DNA of 14,729 bases, from assembly GCA_023402845.1 (NCBI GenBank), contig JAEYFP010000015.1, positions 1 to 14,729 of the forward strand, written 5' to 3'. Position 1 is the stretch's first letter. The number at the start of each line of letters is the position of its first letter. Origin of the DNA: Bacillota bacterium (GTDB taxonomy: Bacteria; Bacillota; Clostridia; Lachnospirales; Lachnospiraceae). The notes beneath the pieces were generated by a model. The model was given only the letters and a program-made list of their open reading frames with translations. It searched no databases and had not been told where the DNA came from. Position numbers and translations under genes: made by a program. This document shows positions 1-6,168 of this stretch, piece by piece.

Positions 1-617
1 CCTGGGGAAATGTCAGCGGAATCGACCGGGAAAAGGGACTTTTCGTGATTAAACCAAGCGGTGTGGAATATGAGGAATTAAAGCCGGAGGATATGGTTGT
101 TGTAGATTTGGAGGGAACTGTGGCAGAGGGCAGATATAAACCGTCTTCGGATACGGCAACACATTTGGAGCTGTATAAGGCTTTCCCGGAAATTGGGGGA
201 ATCGTCCATACACATTCCTCCTATGCGACATCATGGGCGCAGGCAGGAAGAGGCATTCCGTGCTACGGAACAACACATGCGGACTATATGTACGGAGAGA
301 TTCCATGTGCCAGAAGTTTGAGCGCAGAAGAAATTGATACGGAATATGAAAAGAATACGGGTTTGCTGATTATCGAAACGTTCAAGGAAAAGAATGTGAT
401 GGCAGTGCCGGCAGTATTATGCGCCAACCATGGCCCGTTTACCTGGGGCAGGGACGCAAAGGAGGCAGTACATAACGCAGTCGTATTGGAAGAGGTGGCT
501 AAAATGGCATACCGAACGGAGCTGATCAACAAACAAGTCCAGCCCGCCCCGCAAGTACTGCAAGACAAGCACTACAACAGAAAACACGGCGTCAACGCAT
601 ACTATGGACAAACCTAG
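1..617 (+). CDS. araD: L-ribulose-5-phosphate 4-epimerase, 5' end outside the window
   Basis: This is the C-terminal ~205 residues of AraD, the class II aldolase-fold, metal-dependent epimerase that converts L-ribulose 5-phosphate to D-xylulose 5-phosphate, the last step of L-arabinose catabolism in the cytoplasm. Reading is open from base 3, beginning WGNVSG, the phosphate-binding GNVS motif of the family, so the ATG at 45 is internal and not the start. Further hallmarks are the KPSGV loop, the PSSDTATH segment, the zinc-binding GGIVHTHS motif near 198-220, the CANHGPF motif (third metal histidine) near 421-440, and the C-terminal HYNRKHG...YYGQ. About 25-30 N-terminal residues should lie upstream, given the usual ~230 aa. 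The C-terminus looks complete. No other arabinose gene is visible here, so it is probably the last gene of an operon entering from the left. Family identity is very secure. Confidence 0.95.
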   Translation, partial: WGNVSGIDREKGLFVIKPSGVEYEELKPEDMVVVDLEGTVAEGRYKPSSDTATHLELYKAFPEIGGIVHTHSSYATSWAQAGRGIPCYGTTHADYMYGEIPCARSLSAEEIDTEYEKNTGLLIIETFKEKNVMAVPAVLCANHGPFTWGRDAKEAVHNAVVLEEVAKMAYRTELINKQVQPAPQVLQDKHYNRKHGVNAYYGQT

Positions 618-707
618 AGCACTTAGCGAGGTATTGTCGAGCTTAGTGCGAAGGTTGTTCGAAGGAACTTGGCGAGGTATTCCACGAGCCTAGTGAATCG
701 AACTTCC
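616..707. repeat. Two tandem imperfect hairpin repeats after araD
   Basis: Directly behind the araD stop two copies of a ~46-bp unit follow each other. The core GCGAGGTATT occurs at 626-635 and again at 672-681, each followed by a CGAGCYTAGTG segment (638-648 and 685-695). In copy 1 GCACTTAGC (619-627) can pair with GCTTAGTGC (641-649) with one mismatch, giving a stem-loop; copy 2 is more degenerate. There is no T-run, so this is not a classic intrinsic terminator, though it could end or stabilise the araD transcript. It resembles a short interspersed intergenic repeat; that class assignment is inferred. Confidence 0.6.
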
Positions 708-713
708 TAATAC

Positions 714-860
714 ATAACCGTTGCGGATGCCGACCAGATCATTGTATTGGAAAATGGAGTGATTGTGGAAGAAGGCACACATAAAAAATTGATCGTAAAG
801 AAGGGACTGTATGAAAAGTTATATCAAATTCAGCAGGAAAGTCTTGAATGGGCGATATAA
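714..860 (+). pseudogene. Remnant: C-terminal tail of an ABC-transporter ATPase
   Basis: The frame from about 717 to the TAA at 858-860 encodes TVADADQIIVLENG, then VIVEEGTH and a GLYEKLYQIQQ-type end. This is the stretch just after the H-loop of ABC exporter ATPases (HRLSTV.DAD.I.VL..G.I.E.GTH..L....G.Y..L...Q), running to the natural C-terminus. Everything upstream is missing: the conserved HRLS is not encoded, an in-frame TAA lies at 708-710, and the hairpin repeats abut the break. There is no start codon or ribosome binding site. It is therefore a decayed remnant, about 48 codons of a protein normally around 580-600 aa. The next gene is a MarR regulator, a common neighbour of such exporters, but whether they were once linked is inferred. 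Confidence 0.8.
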
Positions 861-882
861 AGATGGAAGGAAATAGCGCGGC

Positions 883-923
883 TTGACAAATAATTAATAA
901 CGCGATACATTTGTATGTACAAA
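883..923 (+). promoter_or_regulatory. Promoter and dyad operator of the marR-nitroreductase operon
   Basis: TTGACA (883-888) and TACATT (906-911) are separated by exactly 17 bases, a near-consensus sigma-A promoter. The dyad TTTGTATGTACAAA (910-923; 6-bp arms, 2-bp centre) overlaps the end of the -10 box and the expected transcription start. A second, overlapping dyad is TACAT...ATGTA (906-919). This is where an autorepressing MarR protein would bind. The boxes and dyads are seen directly; the regulator assignment is inferred from adjacency. Confidence 0.65.
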
Positions 924-940
924 CAAACGAGGTGATTTAT

Positions 941-1396
941 TTGAGTGAAAAAGTAAATATAGGTCGACAGAATTGCCAACTTGACGGCTGCTTATTCTTT
1001 TCAACAACTAAGCTTGCCAGAGAATTGAATAAGCTTGCGGGGGACGCTTTCAGTAAAACCGGCTTGTCTCCCAGCCATGCAGTACTGTTATATGTGATCA
1101 ATCTTAAAGACAAAATTCAGCAAAAGGATGTTGGCGAACTGCTTCATCTGACGCCATCTACCATTACACGCCTGATTGATAAGCTGGAGCGAAAAGGGTA
1201 TGTGGAAAAGCAAGCGGAAGGGAAAAATGTCTGCTTGTTGTCAACTTCAGAAGGCCAAGCTCAGCAGGGTGAGATTGTTGCCGCTTGGAATTTGCTCCAT
1301 AGTGGCTATCAGGATATTTTGACGGAGGAAGAAATGCTGCATTTTTTGGAGATGAGCGGAAAACTGTTAGAGAAGCTAACAAACAAACCCAAGTAA
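941..1396 (+). CDS. MarR-family transcriptional regulator
   Basis: A 151-residue MarR-type winged-helix DNA-binding protein. The wing-helix segment is clear at about residues 57-105: QKDVGELLHLTPSTITRLID is the recognition helix region, followed by KLERKGYVEK and the wing. Flanking helices would form the dimer interface. The start is placed at TTG 941, which has GAGGTG (929-934) 6 bases upstream; an in-frame TTG at 911 would sit inside the -10 box and cannot be right. Cysteines at residues 12 and 17 in the N-terminal helix and at 98 near the wing could allow thiol-based sensing, a guess only. Two nitroreductases follow 27 bases downstream, which suggests a repressor that responds to electrophiles, quinones or nitro compounds and controls their reduction. 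Family call is secure; ligand unknown. Confidence 0.9.
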   Translation: MSEKVNIGRQNCQLDGCLFFSTTKLARELNKLAGDAFSKTGLSPSHAVLLYVINLKDKIQQKDVGELLHLTPSTITRLIDKLERKGYVEKQAEGKNVCLLSTSEGQAQQGEIVAAWNLLHSGYQDILTEEEMLHFLEMSGKLLEKLTNKPK

Positions 1397-1423
1397 ACCA
1401 ATACAAACAGGAGGTTATTCATC

Positions 1424-1927
1424 ATGGAAGAAATATTTATTAGAAGAAGTATTCGAAAATTCACGAACCAGGCGGTAGAGGCTGAAAAAATTGACAAGCT
1501 GCTGCGGGCGGCCATGCAGGCTCCATCTGCAGGCAATCAGCAGGAGTGGGAATTTATTGTCGTAGAGGACAAAGAAAGGCTGGCACAGGTAGCAGAAACT
1601 TCACCGTATGCAAAGCCTCTCGCAGGCTCTGGGGTGACCTTTATCCTTTTGGCGGATGAAAGTAAAATGAAGGTACCGACCGGCTGGGAACAGGACATGG
1701 GCGCAGCGGCAGAAAACATGCTGTTAGAAGCTGTCCATCTGGGGCTTGGCGGTGTGTGGTTTGGAGTCGCTACGGCTGACTTTGTGGTAGAAAATGTCCG
1801 CAAGCTGTTTGAGCTGCCGGATCATATTCGCCCGTTCGCAATGATTTCTGTTGGGTATCCGGACGGACAAAAAAATCAATTTATAGACCGCTATCAAGCA
1901 GAACGTGTGCATTATGAAAAATGGTAA
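1424..1927 (+). CDS. Nitroreductase-family NAD(P)H-dependent flavoprotein
   Basis: A 167-residue member of the FMN-dependent nitroreductase fold, small for the family, as is typical of clostridial versions. RRSIRKF (7-13) is the N-terminal FMN-phosphate-binding motif, APSAGNQQEWEF (33-44) the second FMN-contacting segment, and DMGAAAENMLLEAVHLGLGGVWFG (91-114) the central helix and glycine-rich loop. Such enzymes work as dimers in the cytoplasm and transfer hydride from NAD(P)H to nitroaromatics, quinones or flavin; the substrate cannot be read here. A strong site, CAGGAGGT (1408-1415), precedes the ATG. It is the second gene of the probable marR operon and lies 24 bases before a second nitroreductase of a different subtype. 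Confidence 0.9.
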   Translation: MEEIFIRRSIRKFTNQAVEAEKIDKLLRAAMQAPSAGNQQEWEFIVVEDKERLAQVAETSPYAKPLAGSGVTFILLADESKMKVPTGWEQDMGAAAENMLLEAVHLGLGGVWFGVATADFVVENVRKLFELPDHIRPFAMISVGYPDGQKNQFIDRYQAERVHYEKW

Positions 1928-1951
1928 TAAGAAAAAGTGGAGAAATAGCTT

Positions 1952-2791
1952 ATGAAAATGGATTTTCCAATTGAAGAGACAGTAAGAAAACGTCTGAGTG
2001 TTCGCTCCTATCTGGAACGCCCGGTTTCTGCGGACAAAAAGGAAAAGATCAAAAATTATATTGCCAGGCTAAACAACCCGTTCTCCGTGGAGGTTTCTTT
2101 TCGGCTTCTGGAAAATAAGCCATCCTCATCTGGAGAAAAATTGGGCACCTACGGCGTGATTAAAGGAGCTTCCAATTTTGTCGGGGCATCTGTGGCTCCG
2201 GGCGAACTGGGTCTGGAGGCTTTGGGCTATTCCTTTGAGCTGCTGATTCTATACCTTACGTCGTTGGGCTTTGGAACCTGCTGGCTTGGCGGAACCTTTG
2301 ACCGGAGCGGATTTGCTGCCGCTATGAAGCTAAAGAAGGGGGATCTGTTCCCCGCCATTTCACCCATTGGATATTCTCAGGAGAAAAGGCGGATGATGGA
2401 TTCTATGGCCCGTTTTATTGCAAAGTCGGATCAGCGGCTGCCTTGGGATACCCTGTTTTTTAAAGACGACTTTTCGCATACATTCACACAGGCTGAGGCC
2501 GGTGAGTATGCATTTCCTCTCGAAATGCTGCGACTTGCACCCTCCGCGGCAAATAAGCAGCCTTGGAGAGTGGTTCAGGACAGAGATACCTATCACTTTT
2601 ATGAGATGCGTTCCATGAAGGATAGAAAGCTGGGGATTGACATCCAGCGAACGGACGTCGGAATCGGCGTCTGTCACTTTCATTTGGCGGCGCAGGAACG
2701 GGATTTGCCCGGCCAATTTATGAAGTTGCCAGAGCCTGAAATTCAAAAGCCGGAGCAGATGTGCTATCTTTTTTCATGGAAGGCCGATTAA
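1952..2791 (+). CDS. TM1586-type putative nitroreductase (double-domain)
   Basis: A 279-residue protein resembling the putative TM nitroreductase family (Pfam TM1586_NiRdase), in which two halves with the nitroreductase fold are fused. RKRLSVRSY (12-20) mimics the N-terminal FMN motif. LGLEALGYSFELLILYLTSLGFGTCWLGGTF (86-116) matches the central helix plus glycine loop. LEMLRLAPSAANKQPWRV (190-207) is a second FMN-type motif, the equivalent of APSA.N.Q.W in ordinary nitroreductases, here in the C-terminal half. Catalytic activity is not established for the family as far as I know. Two ATGs are possible (1952 or 1958); GGAG at 1939-1942 favours 1952. It is probably co-transcribed with the upstream nitroreductase, and no convincing terminator follows. 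Confidence 0.82.
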   Translation: MKMDFPIEETVRKRLSVRSYLERPVSADKKEKIKNYIARLNNPFSVEVSFRLLENKPSSSGEKLGTYGVIKGASNFVGASVAPGELGLEALGYSFELLILYLTSLGFGTCWLGGTFDRSGFAAAMKLKKGDLFPAISPIGYSQEKRRMMDSMARFIAKSDQRLPWDTLFFKDDFSHTFTQAEAGEYAFPLEMLRLAPSAANKQPWRVVQDRDTYHFYEMRSMKDRKLGIDIQRTDVGIGVCHFHLAAQERDLPGQFMKLPEPEIQKPEQMCYLFSWKAD

Positions 2792-2884
2792 TTGGTTTGT
2801 GACCGAGCCAAGAAAAGATTTCAATGGGTGTTTCGTTCGTAAAAAGAGATTTGTTTTCATAAAAATTGAATGGTGCAAAATCGG

Positions 2885-2913
2885 AAGACATTTGAGAAAA
2901 AATAAGGTATATT
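2885..2913 (+). promoter_or_regulatory. Candidate promoter for the HD-domain gene
   Basis: AAGACA (2885-2890) and TATATT (2908-2913) are 17 bases apart and match the -35 and -10 consensus at 4/6 and 5/6 positions. Transcription would begin near 2920, leaving a leader of about 80 bases before the ATG at 3001. The rest of 2792-3000 shows no gene. The AT-rich setting makes chance matches likely. Confidence 0.35.
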
Positions 2914-3000
2914 AAAAACGGAGCAATTAATAGATGCGGTCATGTTTTAGTTGAACGGTTTTGGTACAGTGCTGTAGATTAGTCGCAGGAGGAAATTGTA

Positions 3001-3489
3001 ATGAGTGATATTCAAAATGTCATGATACGCATGATCGAATATGATAAAGGAGATCCAAGAAGAATACAGCATTTCATAAAGGTTTATCAGTTTGCAAAAT
3101 TGATAGGTGAAATGGAGCAAGCAGATGACCAAGTGCAGGAAGTCATTGAAATAGCTGCGCTGGTTCACGATATTGGGATTAAAATAAGTGAAGAAAAGTA
3201 TGGAAGCAGTTCAGGTAAATATCAGGAATTGGAGGGCCCGCCAATTGCGGCGGTACTTTTAAAGGATTTAGGATATGCCGAATCGTTTATAGATCGCATC
3301 TGTTGGCTAGTGGGTCATCACCACACCTATGATAATATTGTGGATTTGGATCATCAAATTCTGGTAGAGGCAGATTTTCTTGTCAATGCTTATGAAGACA
3401 ACTTAACGTCCGACTCCATCTGCCGCGTATTTACTAAAATTTTTCAAACTGATTCAGGCAAGCATCTCTTAAAAACAATGTATTTGTAG
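3001..3489 (+). CDS. HD-domain phosphohydrolase
   Basis: A 162-residue single-domain HD-superfamily protein. The metal-binding set is intact: H24 (RRIQHFIKV), H56-D57 (ALVHDIGI), the GHHH cluster at 105-108, and D125 (LVEADFLVN). This is the arrangement of small clostridial HD proteins that hydrolyse phosphomonoesters or nucleotides with divalent metals; the substrate cannot be predicted. The start is supported by AGGAGG at 2987-2992, 8 bases ahead of the ATG. It stands between a nitroreductase operon and an alkylation-repair gene. A small 7-bp inverted repeat lies just after its stop. Confidence 0.88.
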   Translation: MSDIQNVMIRMIEYDKGDPRRIQHFIKVYQFAKLIGEMEQADDQVQEVIEIAALVHDIGIKISEEKYGSSSGKYQELEGPPIAAVLLKDLGYAESFIDRICWLVGHHHTYDNIVDLDHQILVEADFLVNAYEDNLTSDSICRVFTKIFQTDSGKHLLKTMYL

Positions 3490-3502
3490 AAAAAAATAGT
3501 TG

Positions 3503-3522
3503 CCTAATTCGTGACAATTAGG
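3503..3522. repeat. Short perfect inverted repeat between the HD gene and the glycosylase
   Basis: CCTAATT (3503-3509) and AATTAGG (3516-3522) are perfect inverted copies around a 6-base spacer, just after the HD gene stop and before the mini-ORF at 3551. No T-run follows, so it is a weak terminator at best; an operator for the repair genes is the alternative. Confidence 0.4.
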
Positions 3523-3550
3523 ATGAAACATTTAAAAGGGGGCGAATCTT

Positions 3551-3613
3551 ATGAAATATACAGCATATATGCAGGCTTCACTGGAACTGGAACGAACCAA
3601 TGTCGGCGGTTGA
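3551..3613 (+). pseudogene. 20-codon mini-ORF, possible collapsed ogt remnant or leader peptide
   Basis: An ATG at 3551 with a strong site, AAAAGGGGG (3534-3542) 8 bases upstream, opens a 20-codon frame ending with TGA at 3611-3613. It overlaps the glycosylase start at 3600 by 14 bases. The peptide begins MKYTAY, which resembles the start of clostridial O6-alkylguanine-DNA methyltransferases (Ogt), and continues LELERTN, which resembles their C-terminal LELE segment. This would fit an in-frame deletion that removed the middle of an ogt gene beside alkA. Alternatively it is a short leader that couples translation to the glycosylase, whose own ribosome binding site is poor. The ORF and its signal are seen; the ogt origin is inferred from remembered family features. 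Confidence 0.4.
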
Positions 3614-4217
3614 AACGAAGCTTTTTGACTATGGCAGAGAGGAAATGGAATACCTTACCTCTGCAGATCCGGTGCTGGGTGCTGCAATGGCAGAGCTTGG
3701 AAGAGTAGAGCGCGAGGTGATTCCGGATTTATTTGCGGCATTAGTCTATGCAATCATCGGTCAGCTGGTATCTGTGCACTCAGCAAACACTGTATGGAAC
3801 CGTATGCAGGAAAGTATCGGCGACATAAACCCGGAAAACCTCGCCGCTGTTTCAGCAGATGAAATCCAGCGCTTCGGCATGACCATGAAAAAGGCAGTAG
3901 TAATTTCTGCTCTTTCAGAAGACATTCTGCAAGGCAGAATTTATCTGGAAAACCTGAAGGAGCTATCGGATGAAGAAGTTATTCGCCATTTGACTGCCTT
4001 GAAGGGGGTTGGTCTTTGGACAGCCGAAATGCTGCTGATCAATTGCATGGAGCGTCCCGATGTTGTTAGCTGGGGGGATATTGCCATACGAAGAGGAATG
4101 GAAAAATTATATGGCTTTTCGAAGCTGACAAAGAGCCAATTTGACGTGTGTAAAAGTCGATATTCGCCTTATGCCTCTGTGGCTTCCATTTATTTGTGGA
4201 AGATTTCCTTTTTGTAG
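3600..4217 (+). CDS. DNA-3-methyladenine glycosylase II-like (HhH-GPD) protein
   Basis: A 205-residue, short AlkA-like glycosylase of the HhH-GPD superfamily, which excises alkylated purines such as 3-methyladenine to start base-excision repair. IPDLFAALVYAIIGQLVS (41-58) is the conserved helical core; many relatives have QQIS where this protein has QLVS. LKGVGLWTAEMLL (134-146) is the helix-hairpin-helix DNA-binding motif. D160 in SWGDIAIRRGM is the expected catalytic aspartate. The end, SIYLWKISFL, sits where relatives normally stop, so the protein looks complete, although the AlkA N-terminal beta domain is absent as in other clostridial short forms. The start ATG has little Shine-Dalgarno sequence and overlaps the mini-ORF, so coupled translation is likely. 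Confidence 0.87.
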   Translation: MSAVETKLFDYGREEMEYLTSADPVLGAAMAELGRVEREVIPDLFAALVYAIIGQLVSVHSANTVWNRMQESIGDINPENLAAVSADEIQRFGMTMKKAVVISALSEDILQGRIYLENLKELSDEEVIRHLTALKGVGLWTAEMLLINCMERPDVVSWGDIAIRRGMEKLYGFSKLTKSQFDVCKSRYSPYASVASIYLWKISFL

Positions 4218-4400
4218 AAGGATTGAAACCCTACTTAAGCAAAAAGGAAAATATGTAAAGAATCGTGTGTTTTTTGAAGAGGAGAAAACAGCCCTTGCGC
4301 AGTTTGCATGTCAAAAGAGTATGCAAGCTGGAGTAAGGCGCACAGAGAACCTTTTTAAAAAAGAAGGAAAAATCAACAGGAAGGGATAAGAGTTCATTTT
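4218..4400 (+). other. Unexplained gap with an open frame, probably decayed
   Basis: No recognisable complete gene lies here. One frame (frame 1) stays open from inside the glycosylase to TAA at 4387-4389 and ends with basic text, including FFEEEKTALAQFACQK and ENLFKKEGKINRKG. It has no start signal of its own and I do not recognise it; it could be the tail of a lost gene. TTGCAT (4304-4309) and ATGCAA (4321-4326) form a small inverted repeat. AAGAG (4388-4392) could serve as a weak ribosome binding site for the next gene. Confidence 0.35.
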
Positions 4401-5324
4401 ATGAAAGTACGTGATTTAGTGCTGGCAACCGTTGTTATCGTATTATGGGGCATTAATTTTACAGTGATTAAATTGGGAGTTAGTGAAGTACCACCTATGC
4501 TGCTTGTAACACTGCGTTTTTTCTTTGCGGCGTTTCCGGCAGTCTTTTTTGTAAAACGTCCGGCTGTTTGCTGGAAGTATATTGTTGCTTATGGACTGAC
4601 TGTGGGTGTGGGGCAATTTTCGTGTTTGTTTTATGCCATACATATGGGAATGCCAGCGGGCGTTGCATCTGTGGTATTACAGGCACAAGCATTCTTTACT
4701 ATTTTATTTGCCAGAATAATTTTTCAAGAGAAAATCCGGATAATTCAGGCCGCAGGTCTCGTAGTGGCAATTGTGGGACTGTATTTCATAAGCGGAAACG
4801 TTGGAACGCAACAGGATTCCATGATACCGACAGGAGCATTTTTGCTGACATTAGTGGCTGCATTTTTTTGGGGACTTTCCAATATTGTCGTAAGGCAGGC
4901 TTCCAGGGAAGCTGCTTCCCAAGGAAATAAGCTTAATATGTTTGGTATGGTTGTGTGGTCAAGTCTTATCCCCCCGCTGCCTATGTTGGTAGCTTCCCTC
5001 ATTCTGGAAAAACCGGAGCTGATCCGGCACGCATTGAGCAGTATTAATACATTAGCAGTCTTTTCGGTATTGTATCTTGCATTTTTTGCCACACTCATTG
5101 GGTATGGTATATGGAGTACGCTGCTATCGAAGTACCCGGCTCAGAAGGTTGCCCCATTGTCACTTCTTGTTCCTGTTGTTGGACTATTTGCAGCACTGGT
5201 TTTTCTTAAGGAAAGGCTTTTGCCTGTTCAGTGGATAGGAGGCGCAATTATTATATCGGGATTATTATTATCCAATTTTGCACCTTTGTTGGGAAAAATA
5301 ATTTCAAATAGAAGAAAAAATTAA
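4401..5324 (+). CDS. eamA: EamA-type exporter (O-acetylserine/cysteine-like, DMT superfamily)
   Basis: A 307-residue inner-membrane protein with about ten hydrophobic segments arranged as two EamA repeats (roughly 5-130 and 143-292). The match to E. coli EamA (YdeD), which exports O-acetylserine and cysteine-pathway metabolites, is unusually close in recalled motifs: VLWGINFTVIKLG near the N-terminus, LRFFFAAFPAVFFV, MPAGVASVVLQAQAFFTI (84-101), YLAFFATLIGYGIWSTLL (225-242) and VAPLSLLVPVVGL (250-262). The C-terminus is short and basic (ISNRRKN), as expected for a cytoplasmic tail. Substrate transfer from E. coli is inference, but orthology looks likely. It stands alone, with no good promoter found and only a weak AT-rich inverted repeat behind it (about 5341-5370). 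Confidence 0.88.
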   Translation: MKVRDLVLATVVIVLWGINFTVIKLGVSEVPPMLLVTLRFFFAAFPAVFFVKRPAVCWKYIVAYGLTVGVGQFSCLFYAIHMGMPAGVASVVLQAQAFFTILFARIIFQEKIRIIQAAGLVVAIVGLYFISGNVGTQQDSMIPTGAFLLTLVAAFFWGLSNIVVRQASREAASQGNKLNMFGMVVWSSLIPPLPMLVASLILEKPELIRHALSSINTLAVFSVLYLAFFATLIGYGIWSTLLSKYPAQKVAPLSLLVPVVGLFAALVFLKERLLPVQWIGGAIIISGLLLSNFAPLLGKIISNRRKN

Positions 5325-5450
5325 ATTTACTTATCAGCAGTTCTTTTCAGATTATATCCTCTTAAAAGAAGAATTAAATAAGACTCCGATACAATACAGT
5401 GCTTATAAGCAGATGATTTTTATATAAGACCTAAATTATTCTTGCAAATA

Positions 5451-5499
5451 TTAAACCTTTATAGTACCATTGGTACTGTAAAGGTTTAATTAGTACCAT
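5451..5499 (+). promoter_or_regulatory. Long palindrome, probable TetR operator of the GNAT-tetR pair
   Basis: Bases 5451-5468 pair with 5472-5489 around a 3-base centre, an 18-bp arm with a single G-T position. The core is AGTACCATTGGTACT (5463-5477). A further copy of AGTACCAT follows at 5492-5499. A possible promoter, TTGCAA (5442-5447), 17 bases, TACCAT (5465-5470), puts its -10 box inside the palindrome. No T-run follows, which argues against a terminator. A TetR-family gene two genes downstream is the natural ligand, since such repressors usually bind palindromes by their own promoters. The structure is seen; its role is inferred. Confidence 0.6.
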
Positions 5500-5519
5500 G
5501 GAAGGAAAATGGTGAAAAT

Positions 5520-6128
5520 ATGAAGAGTTTTGAAATCGTAAAGGGAACTTTTGCGTCCGAAAGCGGAGCCAGGTTGAATTTGATGGCAATTGATGATATG
5601 GCGGAAAATCTGGCCGGTACAAAGGACAAAGCCGTTGCAGAGCAAACAATGACACATTTGTGGAGGCAAAAAAATAACCGGTTCAGTCATGAATTTGTTT
5701 ATGAAGCAAAACAGGAAGGAAGTACCCTCGGCATCGTGACCTGTTATCCTACAACGCTGCTGAACCGTTTGGCCTGGCCTACAGTCAGGCAGCTCCTGTT
5801 GCTTCGTCAGTGGCCGCTGGTGACTTATGCGCTGGGACATCTTGGAATAGTGTGGAACCTTTTAAATCTTCGGGAGGGCCGTGAGGATGAATTCCATATA
5901 GGCACGCTTGCCACCCTCCCGGAGAGCAGAGGAAGGGGAGTCGGAACTAAGCTTCTTTTACAAGCGGAAGCAGCGGCAAAGCAAAGTGGTTTTGCGAAGT
6001 TGTCTCTTACTGTGAAGCAAAAGAATGAAGGTGCAAGGAAATTATATGAGCGTGTTGGGTTTCAGGTGACAGAAAAGATTGATAGAGCCCCTTTTTTTCT
6101 GTACCGTATGGTTAAAAATTTATCGTAG
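5520..6128 (+). CDS. GNAT-family N-acetyltransferase
   Basis: A 202-residue acetyl-CoA-dependent acetyltransferase. The acetyl-CoA pyrophosphate-binding loop is clear: IGTLATLPESRGRGVGTKLL (127-146), with the R/Q-x-x-G-x-G/A pattern at R137-G142. Motif B follows as KLSLTVKQKNEGARKLYERVGFQV (160-183). The N-terminal half (about 1-120) is less typical and includes a hydrophobic stretch, WPTVRQLLLLRQWPLVTYALGHLGIVWNLL, that may shape the acceptor site. The acceptor could be a small molecule, drug or protein; nothing in the sequence decides it. The TetR regulator follows after 40 bases, so the pair is probably one transcript driven from the palindromic region upstream. The ribosome binding site is weak (GGTGA at 5511-5515, or GAAGGA at 5501-5506). 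Confidence 0.88.
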   Translation: MKSFEIVKGTFASESGARLNLMAIDDMAENLAGTKDKAVAEQTMTHLWRQKNNRFSHEFVYEAKQEGSTLGIVTCYPTTLLNRLAWPTVRQLLLLRQWPLVTYALGHLGIVWNLLNLREGREDEFHIGTLATLPESRGRGVGTKLLLQAEAAAKQSGFAKLSLTVKQKNEGARKLYERVGFQVTEKIDRAPFFLYRMVKNLS

Positions 6129-6168
6129 CGATATCCTAAGAGAGACTATAAGAGGAGGAATATGAGTT

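Noticed and set aside
911..940. TTG 911 as start of the first MarR protein
   Set aside because: It would lie in the -10 box, upstream of the transcript start; TTG 941 has a good ribosome binding site.
2360..2746. Reverse-strand open frame (128 codons) inside the TM1586-type gene
   Set aside because: Antisense shadow of a gene with clear family motifs; no start signals.
5451..5489. Palindrome as transcription terminator of eamA
   Set aside because: It lies 126 bases after the gene, is not GC-rich and has no T-run on the + strand; the operator reading by the GNAT-tetR pair fits better.
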